Shown here: one piece after another, positions 35,224 to 44,086 of the stretch
How positions within the stretch are numbered: the stretch's first letter is position 1
Layout of the letters: each line of letters opens with the position of its first letter
Assembly: GCF_001654915.1 (NCBI RefSeq)
Contig: NZ_LXEQ01000028.1
From: Buttiauxella ferragutiae
GTDB lineage: Bacteria > Pseudomonadota > Gammaproteobacteria > Enterobacterales > Enterobacteriaceae
Direction: 5' to 3' (one strand)
Length of the DNA: 64,000 bases
Program-made: the position numbers and the translations under genes
Notes under the pieces: generated by a model
Database searches by the model: none
Told to the model about the DNA's origin: nothing
What the model saw: the letters and a program-made list of their open reading frames with translations, nothing else

Positions 35224-36408
35224 ATGATGAAAGACGTCGTTATCGTTGGAGCCGCTCGCACGGCCATCGGTTGTTTTCAGGGTGCACTTTCCCCACGCAC
35301 AGCCTCTGAGTTGGGCAGTGCGGTTGTCAAAGCCTTGCTCGAGCGCAGTGGTGTGAGCGAACAAGAAGTTGACGAAGTGATTCTTGGCCAGGTGTTGACC
35401 GCCGGGGCCGGGCAAAACCCTGCCCGACAAACGGCGATCAATAGCGGTTTGCCGTGGTCTGTTTCGGCAATCACCATTAACGACGTGTGTGGCTCCGGCT
35501 TAAAAGCCTTACACCTGGCGACTCAGGCAATTCAATGCGGTGAAGCCGATGTGGTGATTGCGGGCGGTCAGGAGAATATGAGCCGGGCGCCGCATGTGCT
35601 GGCGGACAGCCGCAATGGCGCAGGTTTAGGCAACAGCCAACTGATCGACAGCCTGGTGCATGACGGGCTGTGGGATGCATTTAACGATTACCATATGGGC
35701 GTCACCGCTGAAAACCTCGCCCGCGAATATGGCATCAGCCGCGAAAGCCAGGATGCGTACGCTCTGGCGTCGCAGCACAAAGCGCGGGTGGCTATCGATT
35801 CCGGGCGTTTTAAAGATGAAATTGTGCCGGTGACGGTGGAGTTGAATGCCGGTAAATCGGTGATTGTCGATACAGACGAACAGCCGCAAACCGATGCCAG
35901 CGCGGAAGCTCTGGCGCAGCTGCGCCCAACGTTTGATAGCCAGGGCAGCGTGACCGCGGGTAATGCATCGTCGATTAATGATGGTGCCGCCGCGGTGTTA
36001 ATGATGAGTGCCAGTAAAGCCGAAGAACTGAATCTGCCCGTGCTGGCGCGCATCCGTGCTTTTGCCAGCGTGGGTGTGGATCCTGCGTATATGGGGATTG
36101 CACCCGTGACCGCCACCCAGCGTTGCCTTGAGCGCGCGGGCTGGTCGCTTGATGAGCTGGATCTTATCGAAGCCAATGAAGCCTTTGCGGCACAGGCGCT
36201 TTCGGTTGGCAAAATGCTGGAGTGGGATGAGCGCAAGGTCAATGTCAACGGCGGCGCGCTGGCGTTGGGGCATCCGATTGGTGCGTCCGGCTGCCGAATC
36301 CTGGTTTCACTGGTGCATGAAATGATTAAACGCGATGCCAAGAAAGGGCTGGCGACATTATGTATTGGTGGCGGGCAGGGCGTAGCACTGGCCATCGAGC
36401 GCGATTAA
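35224..36408 (+). CDS. yqeF: Acetyl-CoA acetyltransferase YqeF (thiolase)
   Basis: 394 residues, thiolase family. The nucleophile C89 is in NDVCGSGLKALHLA, the His in ALGHPIGASG and the second Cys in ATLCIGGGQGVA. Catalyses reversible condensation of two acetyl-CoA to acetoacetyl-CoA. GGAG lies before ATG 35224. In E. coli yqeF is near kduI/kduD, so this marks the start of the conserved backbone after the biofilm block. Confidence 0.92.
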   Translation: MMKDVVIVGAARTAIGCFQGALSPRTASELGSAVVKALLERSGVSEQEVDEVILGQVLTAGAGQNPARQTAINSGLPWSVSAITINDVCGSGLKALHLATQAIQCGEADVVIAGGQENMSRAPHVLADSRNGAGLGNSQLIDSLVHDGLWDAFNDYHMGVTAENLAREYGISRESQDAYALASQHKARVAIDSGRFKDEIVPVTVELNAGKSVIVDTDEQPQTDASAEALAQLRPTFDSQGSVTAGNASSINDGAAAVLMMSASKAEELNLPVLARIRAFASVGVDPAYMGIAPVTATQRCLERAGWSLDELDLIEANEAFAAQALSVGKMLEWDERKVNVNGGALALGHPIGASGCRILVSLVHEMIKRDAKKGLATLCIGGGQGVALAIERD

Positions 36409-36420
36409 TTTCAGTTACAC

Positions 36421-36453
36421 CGGGTGGATGCCGCTAACGCGAATCCACCCTGC
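36421..36453. repeat. REP-like palindrome
   Basis: CGGGTGGATGCCGCTAACGC followed by GAATCCACCC, a short inverted repeat 12 bp after the yqeF stop codon. Possibly protects the transcript 3' end. Confidence 0.7.
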
Positions 36454-36692
36454 ATTTTCCATTTGTACAACTCATCTGCTTTCTCTCCTTCTTGAGTTAT
36501 TAAACTCATCCTAATTTCATTCATATTTTTATGCCCTGTAATATCCTTAAGTAAATAAATTGAAAGTTTATTGAAATGTTTGCTTATTTATGGTTGCGAG
36601 CATTCCAATGTGATTTCTGTCGCGAAATTTTATAACTAGTTATTATTTTTCTTTATGTTTTCCGCTAAGTTTCGGACGCGATCGTTTATTTT

Positions 36693-36708
36693 TTTGATAC
36701 CTGTCACA
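36693..36708 (+). promoter_or_regulatory. Candidate CRP site upstream of kdgM
   Basis: TTTGATACCTGTCACA fits TGTGA-N6-TCACA with one mismatch, 125 bp before the kdgM start. Catabolite control of pectin genes is well known in Dickeya; the site itself is inferred. Confidence 0.5.
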
Positions 36709-36800
36709 CATATTGCCATGTGTGTATTTTGACATAAATTTTTACGATCCCGATCACTAAAATAATGTTCGTTTAAAAATAAACTTCAGTTTCATAAAAA

Positions 36801-36815
36801 TGAAACGATATTTCA
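36801..36815 (+). promoter_or_regulatory. KdgR-type operator before kdgM
   Basis: TGAAACGATATTTCA resembles the KdgR consensus TGAAACANNGTTTCA, 18 bp before the kdgM start codon. An overlapping outward palindrome GTTTCATAAAAATGAAAC covers 36790-36807. Confidence 0.65.
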
Positions 36816-36832
36816 ATGAAGGGAATGCGAAC

Positions 36833-37516
36833 ATGTTGAAGAAAGCTCTGGGTGTGGTTGTTCTTTGTGGTGTTAGTGTTGCAGCACAGGCAGTCACTGT
36901 AGATTTACGTCATGAATATATTGATGCTGGTACTAACGCAGACCGTGTTGCCGTTTCTCACCGTTTTGAAAATGGTTTAGGTTTCAGCGTTGAAGCAAAA
37001 TGGAAATCTGGCGGCACCAATAAAGATGAACCATTTGCAGATTTGATTGGTAATGGTCATGAAGACCAAATTAGCTGGCGCTGGAAAGCATCAAATAATA
37101 TCGCTATTACACCGGCATTAACGGTCGAAAGTACGGATAACCGTACCATCTGGAAGCCGAATTTACATGCACAATATAGCTTTGATAATGGTTTTTACGT
37201 GGCAGCACGTTACCGTTATGAATATACGCGCTACCCAAATGATGCTAAGAAAGATGATGATAAAGTGAACCGTGGCGATTTATGGGCAGGTTTCGTATTA
37301 GGCGACTGGCGTACTGAGCTGAACTATGTTTACGCGAAAAGCCAATATGAGATCCGTTCTAATAATAAGAAGGACTCTCAAGAATATAACGTGAAAGTGG
37401 CTTATAAATGGGATAAAAACTGGGCGCCGTATGCTGAGTTAGGTAATGTGAGTGGCAGTAAAACCGCAGATGAACGCCAGACGCGTTATCGTGTTGGTGT
37501 GGCCTATTCATTCTAA
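36833..37516 (+). CDS. kdgM: Oligogalacturonate-specific outer membrane porin KdgM
   Basis: 227 residues with signal peptide MLKKALGVVVLCGVSVAAQA; mature part is a 12-strand beta-barrel of the KdgM/NanC family (VDLRHEYIDAGTNADRVAVS, ISWRWKASNNIAITPALTVE, terminal YRVGVAYSF). Lets oligogalacturonides cross the outer membrane. Start ATG 36833 with AAGGGAA; an upstream in-frame ATG at 36800 would spoil the signal peptide. KdgR-type and CRP-like sites precede it. AT-rich 400-bp leader region with no other gene. Confidence 0.94.
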   Translation: MLKKALGVVVLCGVSVAAQAVTVDLRHEYIDAGTNADRVAVSHRFENGLGFSVEAKWKSGGTNKDEPFADLIGNGHEDQISWRWKASNNIAITPALTVESTDNRTIWKPNLHAQYSFDNGFYVAARYRYEYTRYPNDAKKDDDKVNRGDLWAGFVLGDWRTELNYVYAKSQYEIRSNNKKDSQEYNVKVAYKWDKNWAPYAELGNVSGSKTADERQTRYRVGVAYSF

Positions 37517-37543
37517 TCGTTTCATTTTTAATTCCCTCTCCGG

Positions 37544-37573
37544 GCCTCTGCATAATAGCGGGGGCTTTTTTAT
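37544..37573 (+). terminator. Terminator of kdgM
   Basis: GCCTCTGC ATAATA GCGGGGGC hairpin (some G-U pairs) followed by TTTTTT. Confidence 0.7.
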
Positions 37574-37616
37574 ATTTTGTTTTTTCCTTCACCTGGTGAA
37601 GAAGGGAATTAAATGT

Positions 37617-37950
37617 CAGCAAAAAAAAGCCCTCTCATAAAGAGAAGGCAGAGACTGATGACAAACTTCTTCCTAGGTTGGATAAGCGTTAGCGTCATCC
37701 GACACAACTGGTGTAAATGGTGGATGACGCTAACGCTTATCCACCCTACAAAAACCCTTTGTCAGCAAAAAAAACTCTCTCATAAAGAGAGGGCAGAGAC
37801 TGATGACAAACGTCTTCGTAGGTCGGATAAGCGCAGCGTCATCCGACAAACTGGCGTAAATGGTGGATGACGCTAACGCTTATCCACCCTACAAAAAACC
37901 CTTTGTCAGCAAAAAAAAGCCCTCTCATAAAGAGAAGGCAAGGGCCTACA
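37617..37950. repeat. Tandem duplication of a terminator-plus-REP block downstream of ogl
   Basis: Unit 1 is 37617-37762 (146 bp) and unit 2 is 37763-37906 (144 bp); the beginning of a third runs 37907-37950. Each starts with CAGCAAAAAAAA, has a GAGAGGGC/GCCTTCTC stem that on the minus strand is a rho-independent terminator with a T-run, then two facing REP-like palindromes. The ogl gene thus ends in three successive terminators. Units differ at scattered positions, so the duplication is not very recent. Confidence 0.9.
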
Positions 37951-37967
37951 CAGGACATACTCTTTTA

Positions 37968-39143
37968 TCAGGCAGAAATTAATTCCGGGTTAGCAGGCAT
38001 CTTCGCAATATATAGCGCAGGTTTACCGTCTTTATCGGAGCTGAAAAGAATGGCGCTGTCATCCGGAGTGAATGAAGGATGTGGATGCGTGACCTGGCGG
38101 CTATTGGCAAATGTTGCCCAGGATGTATCATGACGAGCGACGCGGAAATACGCTTTTTTCGCAACATCGAAGGCATATAAATACGGGTCGTTATCGATGG
38201 TATAACCGCTGGTGTCTTTCACATCGACAGGCGTACCGGAACCGTCACCGACTAACAGCGAACCATCAAAGTTACTCATCAGATGTGAGCATGCAGGCAT
38301 CTGCATCACTTCTGCGTTAACACCCGTGTCCGGGTTGTAGCTATAAATGGTGCGGCCTTGCTGGCCTTTAAGATAAGAAACGTACATCAGAGAAGAGCCA
38401 TTTGGCACCCAGAATTCATGCGTGCAGCTTTCACCTTCGGCATGCTCTTTCACTTTACGCACGTTGCTACCATCTTCGTTGACCATCCACATACGCGCAT
38501 CTACCAGGTCATGCGGACCTTCATGGCAGAAGGCGACAGTGTTGTCGTCGAATGGGCGATAAATCGGATGGCCGAGCCAGTTTTTTTCCTGGTGGATCAC
38601 TGCACTTTCACCAGTTTGTAGATCAACACGCAACAGGCGGCAGTTTGGACCTTTGTGGAAAAAGTCGTGGAAGATTTTCCAGTCGTTCAATGGAACCCAG
38701 TCGTCTTTGGAGATTTCGATTCCCACCAGTTTGCTGCAATCGCTGTTAGCCACCCAGGTGCCGTAACCAACCCAATCATCAGGTACGCGGTAAACTTCAC
38801 GCTCAACCAGCGTCTCAAGATTCACTTCCAACAGCGTGCGCTCGTTCTTCACATAGTAAAGAGAGTTGTCATCAGGTGAGAGGAAGCCGCCAAAAGTGTT
38901 GTCGCCAGCGCCTTCAGTTAATTGCACCGCTTCGCCTGCGGCGATATCCAGCAGGTAGTAGTTCCAGTGGCCGTCAAATTCCCCGGCAAACAGTAGCTTG
39001 TTGCCATCATTGGTAAAGCATTTTTGATAGAAGTAATTACGATGACACGTGACTTCTGGTGGCGTTAAGCGGGTGACTTCGACGCCTGTGTCTGGGTCCT
39101 GACTCACTTCGTAAACCAGCTTAACCCGCATACCTTTAGCCAT
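37968..39143 (-). CDS. ogl: Oligogalacturonate lyase, first paralogue
   Basis: 391 residues, polysaccharide lyase family 22: a seven-bladed propeller enzyme in the cytoplasm that cleaves (unsaturated) digalacturonate to 4-deoxy-L-threo-5-hexosulose uronate. Features include TPPEVTCHRNYFYQKCFTND, GDNTFGGFLSPDD, the His-rich GHPIYRPFDDNTVAFCHEGP and QVTHPHPSFTPDD. AAGGAG precedes ATG 39143. Divergent from kduD; a KdgR-type box lies at 39199. It has a second paralogue at 40427. Confidence 0.95.
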   Translation of the reverse strand: MAKGMRVKLVYEVSQDPDTGVEVTRLTPPEVTCHRNYFYQKCFTNDGNKLLFAGEFDGHWNYYLLDIAAGEAVQLTEGAGDNTFGGFLSPDDNSLYYVKNERTLLEVNLETLVEREVYRVPDDWVGYGTWVANSDCSKLVGIEISKDDWVPLNDWKIFHDFFHKGPNCRLLRVDLQTGESAVIHQEKNWLGHPIYRPFDDNTVAFCHEGPHDLVDARMWMVNEDGSNVRKVKEHAEGESCTHEFWVPNGSSLMYVSYLKGQQGRTIYSYNPDTGVNAEVMQMPACSHLMSNFDGSLLVGDGSGTPVDVKDTSGYTIDNDPYLYAFDVAKKAYFRVARHDTSWATFANSRQVTHPHPSFTPDDSAILFSSDKDGKPALYIAKMPANPELISA

Positions 39144-39198
39144 GATGCTCTCCTTTTACCTATCGGAATTGATGAACGAACAATGGGTGCTAATTTAT

Positions 39199-39213
39199 CA
39201 AAACAATGTTTCA
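39199..39213 (-). promoter_or_regulatory. KdgR-type operator before ogl
   Basis: CAAAACAATGTTTCA, close to TGAAACANNGTTTCA, 56 bp before the ogl start codon. Confidence 0.6.
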
Positions 39214-39342
39214 AAGTGTGTGATTGCATTCACTAAAAGTAATATCTGTTGTATGAAATGTTGCAAAGAAGGGCATCAGAACGTTGGGGTAAGCCGCTAA
39301 GCGTGATCGCTTTATCAAATATGAAAAGAACACCCCAAAATC

Positions 39343-39380
39343 TGAAACAACGTTTCATTTATAATTGAAAAGCAGTTTCA
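39343..39380 (+). promoter_or_regulatory. Two adjacent KdgR-type operators before kduD
   Basis: TGAAACAACGTTTCA at 39343-39357 is a perfect match to the KdgR consensus half-sites, and TGAAAAGCAGTTTCA follows at 39366-39380. They lie 140-180 bp before kduD within the 379-bp ogl/kduD divergent region. Confidence 0.8.
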
Positions 39381-39522
39381 ACAGGATTACTATTCACCCA
39401 TCAAAGATTACGGAACAGTGTTTGCACCGTATGTAATTTATGAATTGCGCAGTTAGCGCGAACAATATTTTCCCCGAAATGCTTGCGCTAACAGCAGGCC
39501 CGTATAAATAAAGGAAACCTAC

Positions 39523-40284
39523 ATGATTCTGGATTCGTTCTCCCTACAAGGTAAAGTTGCAGTTGTTACTGGTTGTGATACAGGTCTGGGCCAGGGTATG
39601 GCTATCGGTCTTGCTGAAGCTGGTTGTGACATCGTGGGCATCAACATCGTTGAACCGGCTGAAACCATTGAGCGTGTTACTGCTCTGGGTCGCCGCTTCC
39701 TGAGCCTGACCGCTGACCTGCGCCAGATTGATGGCATTCCCGCTCTGCTGGAGCGTGCGGTTGCTGAGTACGGCCAAATCGACATTCTGGTAAACAACGC
39801 GGGTCTGATTCGTCGTGAAGATGCGATCAACTTCAGCGAAAAAGACTGGGACGATGTCATGAACCTGAACATTAAGAGCGTGTTCTTCATGTCTCAGGCT
39901 GTGGCTCGCCAGTTCATTGCGCAAGGCAAAGGCGGCAAAATCATTAACATCGCTTCTATGCTTTCTTACCAGGGCGGCATCCGCGTACCGTCTTACACCG
40001 CGTCAAAAAGCGCAGTAATGGGCGTGACCCGTCTGCTGGCGAACGAGTGGGCACAACACGGTATCAACGTAAACGCGATTGCCCCAGGTTACATGGCAAC
40101 CAACAACACCCAGCAATTGCGTGCTGATGAAGAACGTAGCGCTGCCATTCTTGAGCGTATCCCTGCTGGCCGTTGGGGCCTGCCAGAAGATCTGAAAGGT
40201 CCAATCGTGTTCCTGGCATCTACTGCTTCTGATTACATCAATGGTTACACCGTTGCGGTTGATGGCGGCTGGTTAGCGCGTTAA
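39523..40284 (+). CDS. kduD: 2-dehydro-3-deoxy-D-gluconate 5-dehydrogenase KduD
   Basis: 253-residue short-chain dehydrogenase that reduces 2,5-diketo-3-deoxygluconate to KDG in the pectin pathway. NAD-binding TGCDTGLGQG (17-26), NNAG near 90, and the catalytic SYTASKS (Tyr-x-x-x-Lys) are intact. AAGGA before ATG 39523. The isomerase gene kduI, adjacent in E. coli, is not in the window. Codon use suggests good expression. Confidence 0.96.
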   Translation: MILDSFSLQGKVAVVTGCDTGLGQGMAIGLAEAGCDIVGINIVEPAETIERVTALGRRFLSLTADLRQIDGIPALLERAVAEYGQIDILVNNAGLIRREDAINFSEKDWDDVMNLNIKSVFFMSQAVARQFIAQGKGGKIINIASMLSYQGGIRVPSYTASKSAVMGVTRLLANEWAQHGINVNAIAPGYMATNNTQQLRADEERSAAILERIPAGRWGLPEDLKGPIVFLASTASDYINGYTVAVDGGWLAR

Positions 40285-40300
40285 TTCGGATTGAAGTAAA

Positions 40301-40377
40301 GGTGGATGACGCTTGCGCTTATCCACCCTACGAAATCCATTCCTTTCGGTAGGTCGGGCAAGCGTAGCGCCCCCGAC
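40301..40377. repeat. REP-like units
   Basis: A GGTGGATGACGCTTGCGCTT unit followed by a GTAGGTCGGGCAAGCGTAGC unit of the other variant, 16 bp after kduD. Confidence 0.8.
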
Positions 40378-40395
40378 AAAATGAAACGAAATAGA

Positions 40396-40422
40396 AACCT
40401 CCTGAAATCAGGAGGTTTTTTT
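40396..40422 (+). terminator. Terminator between kduD and second ogl
   Basis: Perfect 10-bp stem AACCTCCTGA/TCAGGAGGTT with an AA loop and TTTTTTT. It ends kduD; A-rich sequence on the other side may let it serve the convergent ogl gene too. Confidence 0.9.
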
Positions 40423-40426
40423 ATAT

Positions 40427-41557
40427 CTATACCCTGGCTAAATACAATGCAGGCATGCCTTCTTCGTCGGAAGTGTAAAGCACCCACTGGTTATCCGGGC
40501 TAAATGACGGATGTGGATGTGTCACCTGCCGATCTCCATCAAGAACTTTCCACGATGTATTGTGCTGGCAAACCGCTTTCTGCGTCCCTTTCTGCAAATC
40601 AAACACCCAAATAAAAGGATCGTTAAGATCGATATTGCCGGTTTTATGTGGTGCACCATCACCGACGACCAGCGTGCCGTCGTGGTTACTCATCAAGTGT
40701 GAGCAAGGGGGAATGGTTCGCAGCAGGCGATTTTCGAGAGTTAACGGGTTGGCACTCCACAAATAGCGGTGTGCATCACCTTCTTTGTGAGCGACGTAAT
40801 AGAGCGCAGAGCCATCAGGCACCCAAAATTCATGGGTAAAACTTTCGCCTTGCTGATGCTGGCGCACTTTGCGCAGATTAGTGCCATCTTGATTAATCAA
40901 CCACATGCGAGCATCGATGGCATCTCGCGGCCCTTCGTGACAAAACGCTACGGTTTGATCGTCAAATGGCCGGTAAATCGGATGACCTAACCAGCGTTTT
41001 TCTTGCAAGATGACTTGTTGCTCGCCGGTGTGTAAATCGATGCGGATCAGGCGGCATTCCGGGTTGGTGAAATAGAAATCACGGAATTTTTGCCAGTCAG
41101 TTAGCGGCGACCAGTCGCTTTTTTTGATCTCAATACCAACCAACAGGCTGCAATCCGAATTAGCAACCCAGGTACCGTAAGCCACCCACTGGTCATCAAC
41201 TTGGTAAACTACATGCTCTTCGAGAGTCTCCAGGTCAACGCGGCGCAGTTCGCGGGTGTTTTTCACATACCACAACGATTGGCAGTCAGCTGACAGAAAG
41301 CCGCCGAAAGTGTTGTCACCTTCACCTTCGGTTAACTGGGTCGCCATTTGTTTGTCCAGATCCAGCGAGTAGTAATTCCAGTGCCCTTCAAATGCGCCGC
41401 CGAATATCAACCGCCGACCATCATTACTGAAACATTTTTGATAGAAATAATTACGATGGCAAATGACATGTGGCGGGGTTAAACGCAAGACTTCTGCACC
41501 GGTTTCCTTGTCGCGTCGGGCGCGGAAGGAAAGTTGGATTTTCTTACCTTTAGCCAT
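40427..41557 (-). CDS. ogl: Oligogalacturonate lyase, second paralogue
   Basis: 376 residues, family PL22, clearly paralogous to 37968-39143 (TPPHVICHRNYFYQKCFSND, GDNTFGGFLSADC, GHPIYRPFDDQTVAFCHEGP, QVTHPHPSFSPDN). Conserved His and active-site segments are intact, so both copies may be active, perhaps with different substrate or regulation. Last gene of the tog operon; no KdgR box of its own was seen, and a terminator-like hairpin separates it from togB. Confidence 0.93.
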   Translation of the reverse strand: MAKGKKIQLSFRARRDKETGAEVLRLTPPHVICHRNYFYQKCFSNDGRRLIFGGAFEGHWNYYSLDLDKQMATQLTEGEGDNTFGGFLSADCQSLWYVKNTRELRRVDLETLEEHVVYQVDDQWVAYGTWVANSDCSLLVGIEIKKSDWSPLTDWQKFRDFYFTNPECRLIRIDLHTGEQQVILQEKRWLGHPIYRPFDDQTVAFCHEGPRDAIDARMWLINQDGTNLRKVRQHQQGESFTHEFWVPDGSALYYVAHKEGDAHRYLWSANPLTLENRLLRTIPPCSHLMSNHDGTLVVGDGAPHKTGNIDLNDPFIWVFDLQKGTQKAVCQHNTSWKVLDGDRQVTHPHPSFSPDNQWVLYTSDEEGMPALYLARV

Positions 41558-41580
41558 AACGACACTCCTGTTTAATCGTT

Positions 41581-41616
41581 AAAAAAATGCCCTGCCACGC
41601 AAGCGGGGCAGGGCAT
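41581..41616 (-). terminator. Terminator-like hairpin between togB and ogl
   Basis: On the minus strand TGCCCTGCC...GGCAGGGCA is followed by TTTTTTT. It should reduce read-through from togB into the second ogl. Confidence 0.85.
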
Positions 41617-41640
41617 AGATAGCAAAACTAGCCTACTTAA

Positions 41641-42930
41641 TTAACGCATCGCACGTTTCAGGATGCGGTTACCCTGGCGCTCGAACTCAGCTGCAGTTTC
41701 TTCTACGGTTTTCTGGCCGTAGTCGATGTACTGCAAAGAGGTTCCGAACAGGGAAACAATCTGCGGATCGTCAAAGTATGGCGAGGTTGCCAGTTTGTTT
41801 GGCAGTGACTGCGCCAGTTTCAGACCTGCAACTGATGGGTCGTTATCTTTGATTACGCCATCAGTAGTCAGCTGGGTTACAGCCGCTTTGCTCAATGGCA
41901 CACCGCGCTCCAGACCCAAAGCCTCCACGCCCGCCTTCTCGTTGAGCAAGAAGTTAATCAGCATCGCCGCTTCTTTCGGATGCTTGGTCGTTTTACTGAT
42001 AGAGAACATTTGCGCAGGTTTGAAGAACAGACCGGCATCTGTCGCCCCTGGCAGCATTGGGTAAGAACCCAGTTCAAGCTTCGCTGGTGGCTTAAGGTTG
42101 TCGGAATATTTGTTAATGGTGGAGTTCCACATGTACGTCCCCGCCCACTCGCCTTCAATCCACGGTTTCATTTCGTACATGTTGCTCTTACCAAATGACG
42201 CATAGTACTTAGTGTCAGGCATCACGTGGCTGTCGATGAGTTTCTTGTACATGCCGAAGAACTCAACCCACTGCTCTTTGGAATAACCAAACTGCTTTTT
42301 GGTGGTGTCGATTTCAGGAATATTGTATTTCTGCACCATGTAAGAGCGCAGCAGAGCCAGCGTATCCTGGTGCTCTAACACCACCGGGAAGTATTGCTTG
42401 CCCAGTTTGCTCTCGAAGGTTTTACCCGCAGCCATCAGCTCTTCCCAGGTTTTTGGGTAAGCGATGCCTGCTTTCTTCCACGTTTCGTCGTTGAAATAGA
42501 ACACGCGCGCGGTAACGGAAATCGGAATACCGTTTAGCTTGCCGTCAACCGTGGTGGATTGCAGTTCTTTGGGATCAAACTGGGTTAAATCCAGATCACC
42601 TTTCACGGTATTAAGATCGTAGAAGCCAGTGCCGGTTTTAGAGAAAATTGGCAGCCAGTTCCAGTTAGTCTGCATCACGTCTGGCTCAGTACCGCCCGCG
42701 ATTTGTGTGGTCAGACGGGACAAGTGGCCGTCCCAACCAGTGTATTCAGACTTCACCTTAATGTTTGGATGTTGTTTCTGGAACTCTTCAACTGCCTTCA
42801 GAGTCACCTGATGGCGTCCGTTGCCGCCCCACCAGGACATGCGTAAATCCACTTGATCTGCCGCGAACGCAGAACCAGCAGCCATGCCAAGGGTTGAAGC
42901 AATCAGGGTACTTAACAGCACTTTTTTCAT
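41641..42930 (-). CDS. togB: Oligogalacturonide ABC transporter periplasmic binding protein TogB
   Basis: 429 residues, family 1 solute-binding protein. Signal peptide MKKVLLSTLIASTLGMAAGS, cleavage after AFA. Mature part begins ADQVDLRMSWWGGNGRHQVT, as in TogB. Delivers oligogalacturonides to TogMN. AGGAG lies nine bases before ATG 42930; an earlier ATG at 42936 sits only three bases from AGGAG and is less likely. Fourth gene of togMNAB. Confidence 0.94.
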   Translation of the reverse strand: MKKVLLSTLIASTLGMAAGSAFAADQVDLRMSWWGGNGRHQVTLKAVEEFQKQHPNIKVKSEYTGWDGHLSRLTTQIAGGTEPDVMQTNWNWLPIFSKTGTGFYDLNTVKGDLDLTQFDPKELQSTTVDGKLNGIPISVTARVFYFNDETWKKAGIAYPKTWEELMAAGKTFESKLGKQYFPVVLEHQDTLALLRSYMVQKYNIPEIDTTKKQFGYSKEQWVEFFGMYKKLIDSHVMPDTKYYASFGKSNMYEMKPWIEGEWAGTYMWNSTINKYSDNLKPPAKLELGSYPMLPGATDAGLFFKPAQMFSISKTTKHPKEAAMLINFLLNEKAGVEALGLERGVPLSKAAVTQLTTDGVIKDNDPSVAGLKLAQSLPNKLATSPYFDDPQIVSLFGTSLQYIDYGQKTVEETAAEFERQGNRILKRAMR

Positions 42931-42945
42931 TATCATAGACTCCTG

Positions 42946-44073
42946 TCAGAGTGAGATGTTCTGTTCTGTTTTTGCGTCGAAAATATGACATTTTTCCATG
43001 TCAAATTTGAAATACACCTTACGGTGAAGGCCCTTTTCAATCATTGGCTTAGCTTCATCGGAAGGGATGCGGCAGGTCATTTCGAAATCAGCGACTTTCA
43101 GGTAGATGAAGAATTCATGACCCATGTTCTCCACACGCACCATTTCACCGCTGGAATGGCTTTGGGCGAACGGTTCATCAGAGATTGAAATAAATTCAGG
43201 ACGGATACCGAAGAAAATGTCCTGATCTTTGTATTCAGCGCAACGCTTTTGCTGGCGCTCGTTCAGTGCCAGCGTGTCTTGACCGACGCTAATTTGCAGA
43301 CGTCCGTCTTTTTCGATCAACTTGCTTGGGCGAATGTTCATTTCTGGCGCACCGATAAAGCCAGCCACGAACATGTTTTTCGGGTAGTGATAAAGATTGT
43401 CTGGTGTATCCACCTGCATGATGTGGCCCAGTTTCATCACGCAGATACGGTCGCCCATGGTCATCGCTTCAGTCTGATCGTGGGTCACGTAAACGGTGGT
43501 GGCTGGCTTGCCGCTTTTCTTGAGTTGCTTATGCAGGTCGGAGATACGAATACGCATCGACGCACGCAGCTTGGCATCAAGGTTTGATAACGGTTCGTCG
43601 AACAAGAACACATCCGGTTTTTTCACAATCGCACGGCCTACTGCCACGCGCTGTGCCTGGCCGCCAGATAACTGGCGCGGCAGGCGGTCCATCAGCTCAT
43701 CCAGCTCAAGGATTTTGGCCGCTTCATTTACTTGCGACTCAATCTGGTCTTTTGGCAGCTTGCTCAGCTTCAGGCCGAACGCCAGATTTTCACGTACCGT
43801 CATGTGCGGGTACAACGCGTAGTTCTGGAACACCATCGCAATACCGCGCGATTTTGGTGCCAGGTTGTTGACGACGCGGTCGCCAATGCGTACTTCGCCA
43901 CCGCTGATGGTTTCCAGACCCGCCAGCATGCGCAGGGTGGTTGATTTCGCGCAGCCAGACGGGCCGACGATAACCATGAATTCACCGTCTTCAATTTTCA
44001 GGTCGATACCATGAACCGCCTGGAAGCCGTTGGAGTAAACTTTTTGCAATTTGTTGAAAATAACTTCAGCCAT
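42946..44073 (-). CDS. togA: Oligogalacturonide ABC transporter ATPase TogA
   Basis: 375 residues of the MalK/UgpC type. Walker A GPSGCAKSTT (36-45; note A-K in place of the usual G-K), signature LSGGQAQRVAVGRA, Walker B VFLFDEPLSNLD, then a C-terminal TOBE/regulatory domain (about 235-375). Energises oligogalacturonide import with TogM and TogN. Between togN and togB. Confidence 0.95.
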   Translation of the reverse strand: MAEVIFNKLQKVYSNGFQAVHGIDLKIEDGEFMVIVGPSGCAKSTTLRMLAGLETISGGEVRIGDRVVNNLAPKSRGIAMVFQNYALYPHMTVRENLAFGLKLSKLPKDQIESQVNEAAKILELDELMDRLPRQLSGGQAQRVAVGRAIVKKPDVFLFDEPLSNLDAKLRASMRIRISDLHKQLKKSGKPATTVYVTHDQTEAMTMGDRICVMKLGHIMQVDTPDNLYHYPKNMFVAGFIGAPEMNIRPSKLIEKDGRLQISVGQDTLALNERQQKRCAEYKDQDIFFGIRPEFISISDEPFAQSHSSGEMVRVENMGHEFFIYLKVADFEMTCRIPSDEAKPMIEKGLHRKVYFKFDMEKCHIFDAKTEQNISL

Positions 44074-44086
44074 GATATTCCCTCAC

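Noticed and set aside
37613..38133. Small plus-strand open frames with the peptide LTLIHPTK
   Set aside because: This peptide is the translation of REP-like repeats and recurs wherever they occur.
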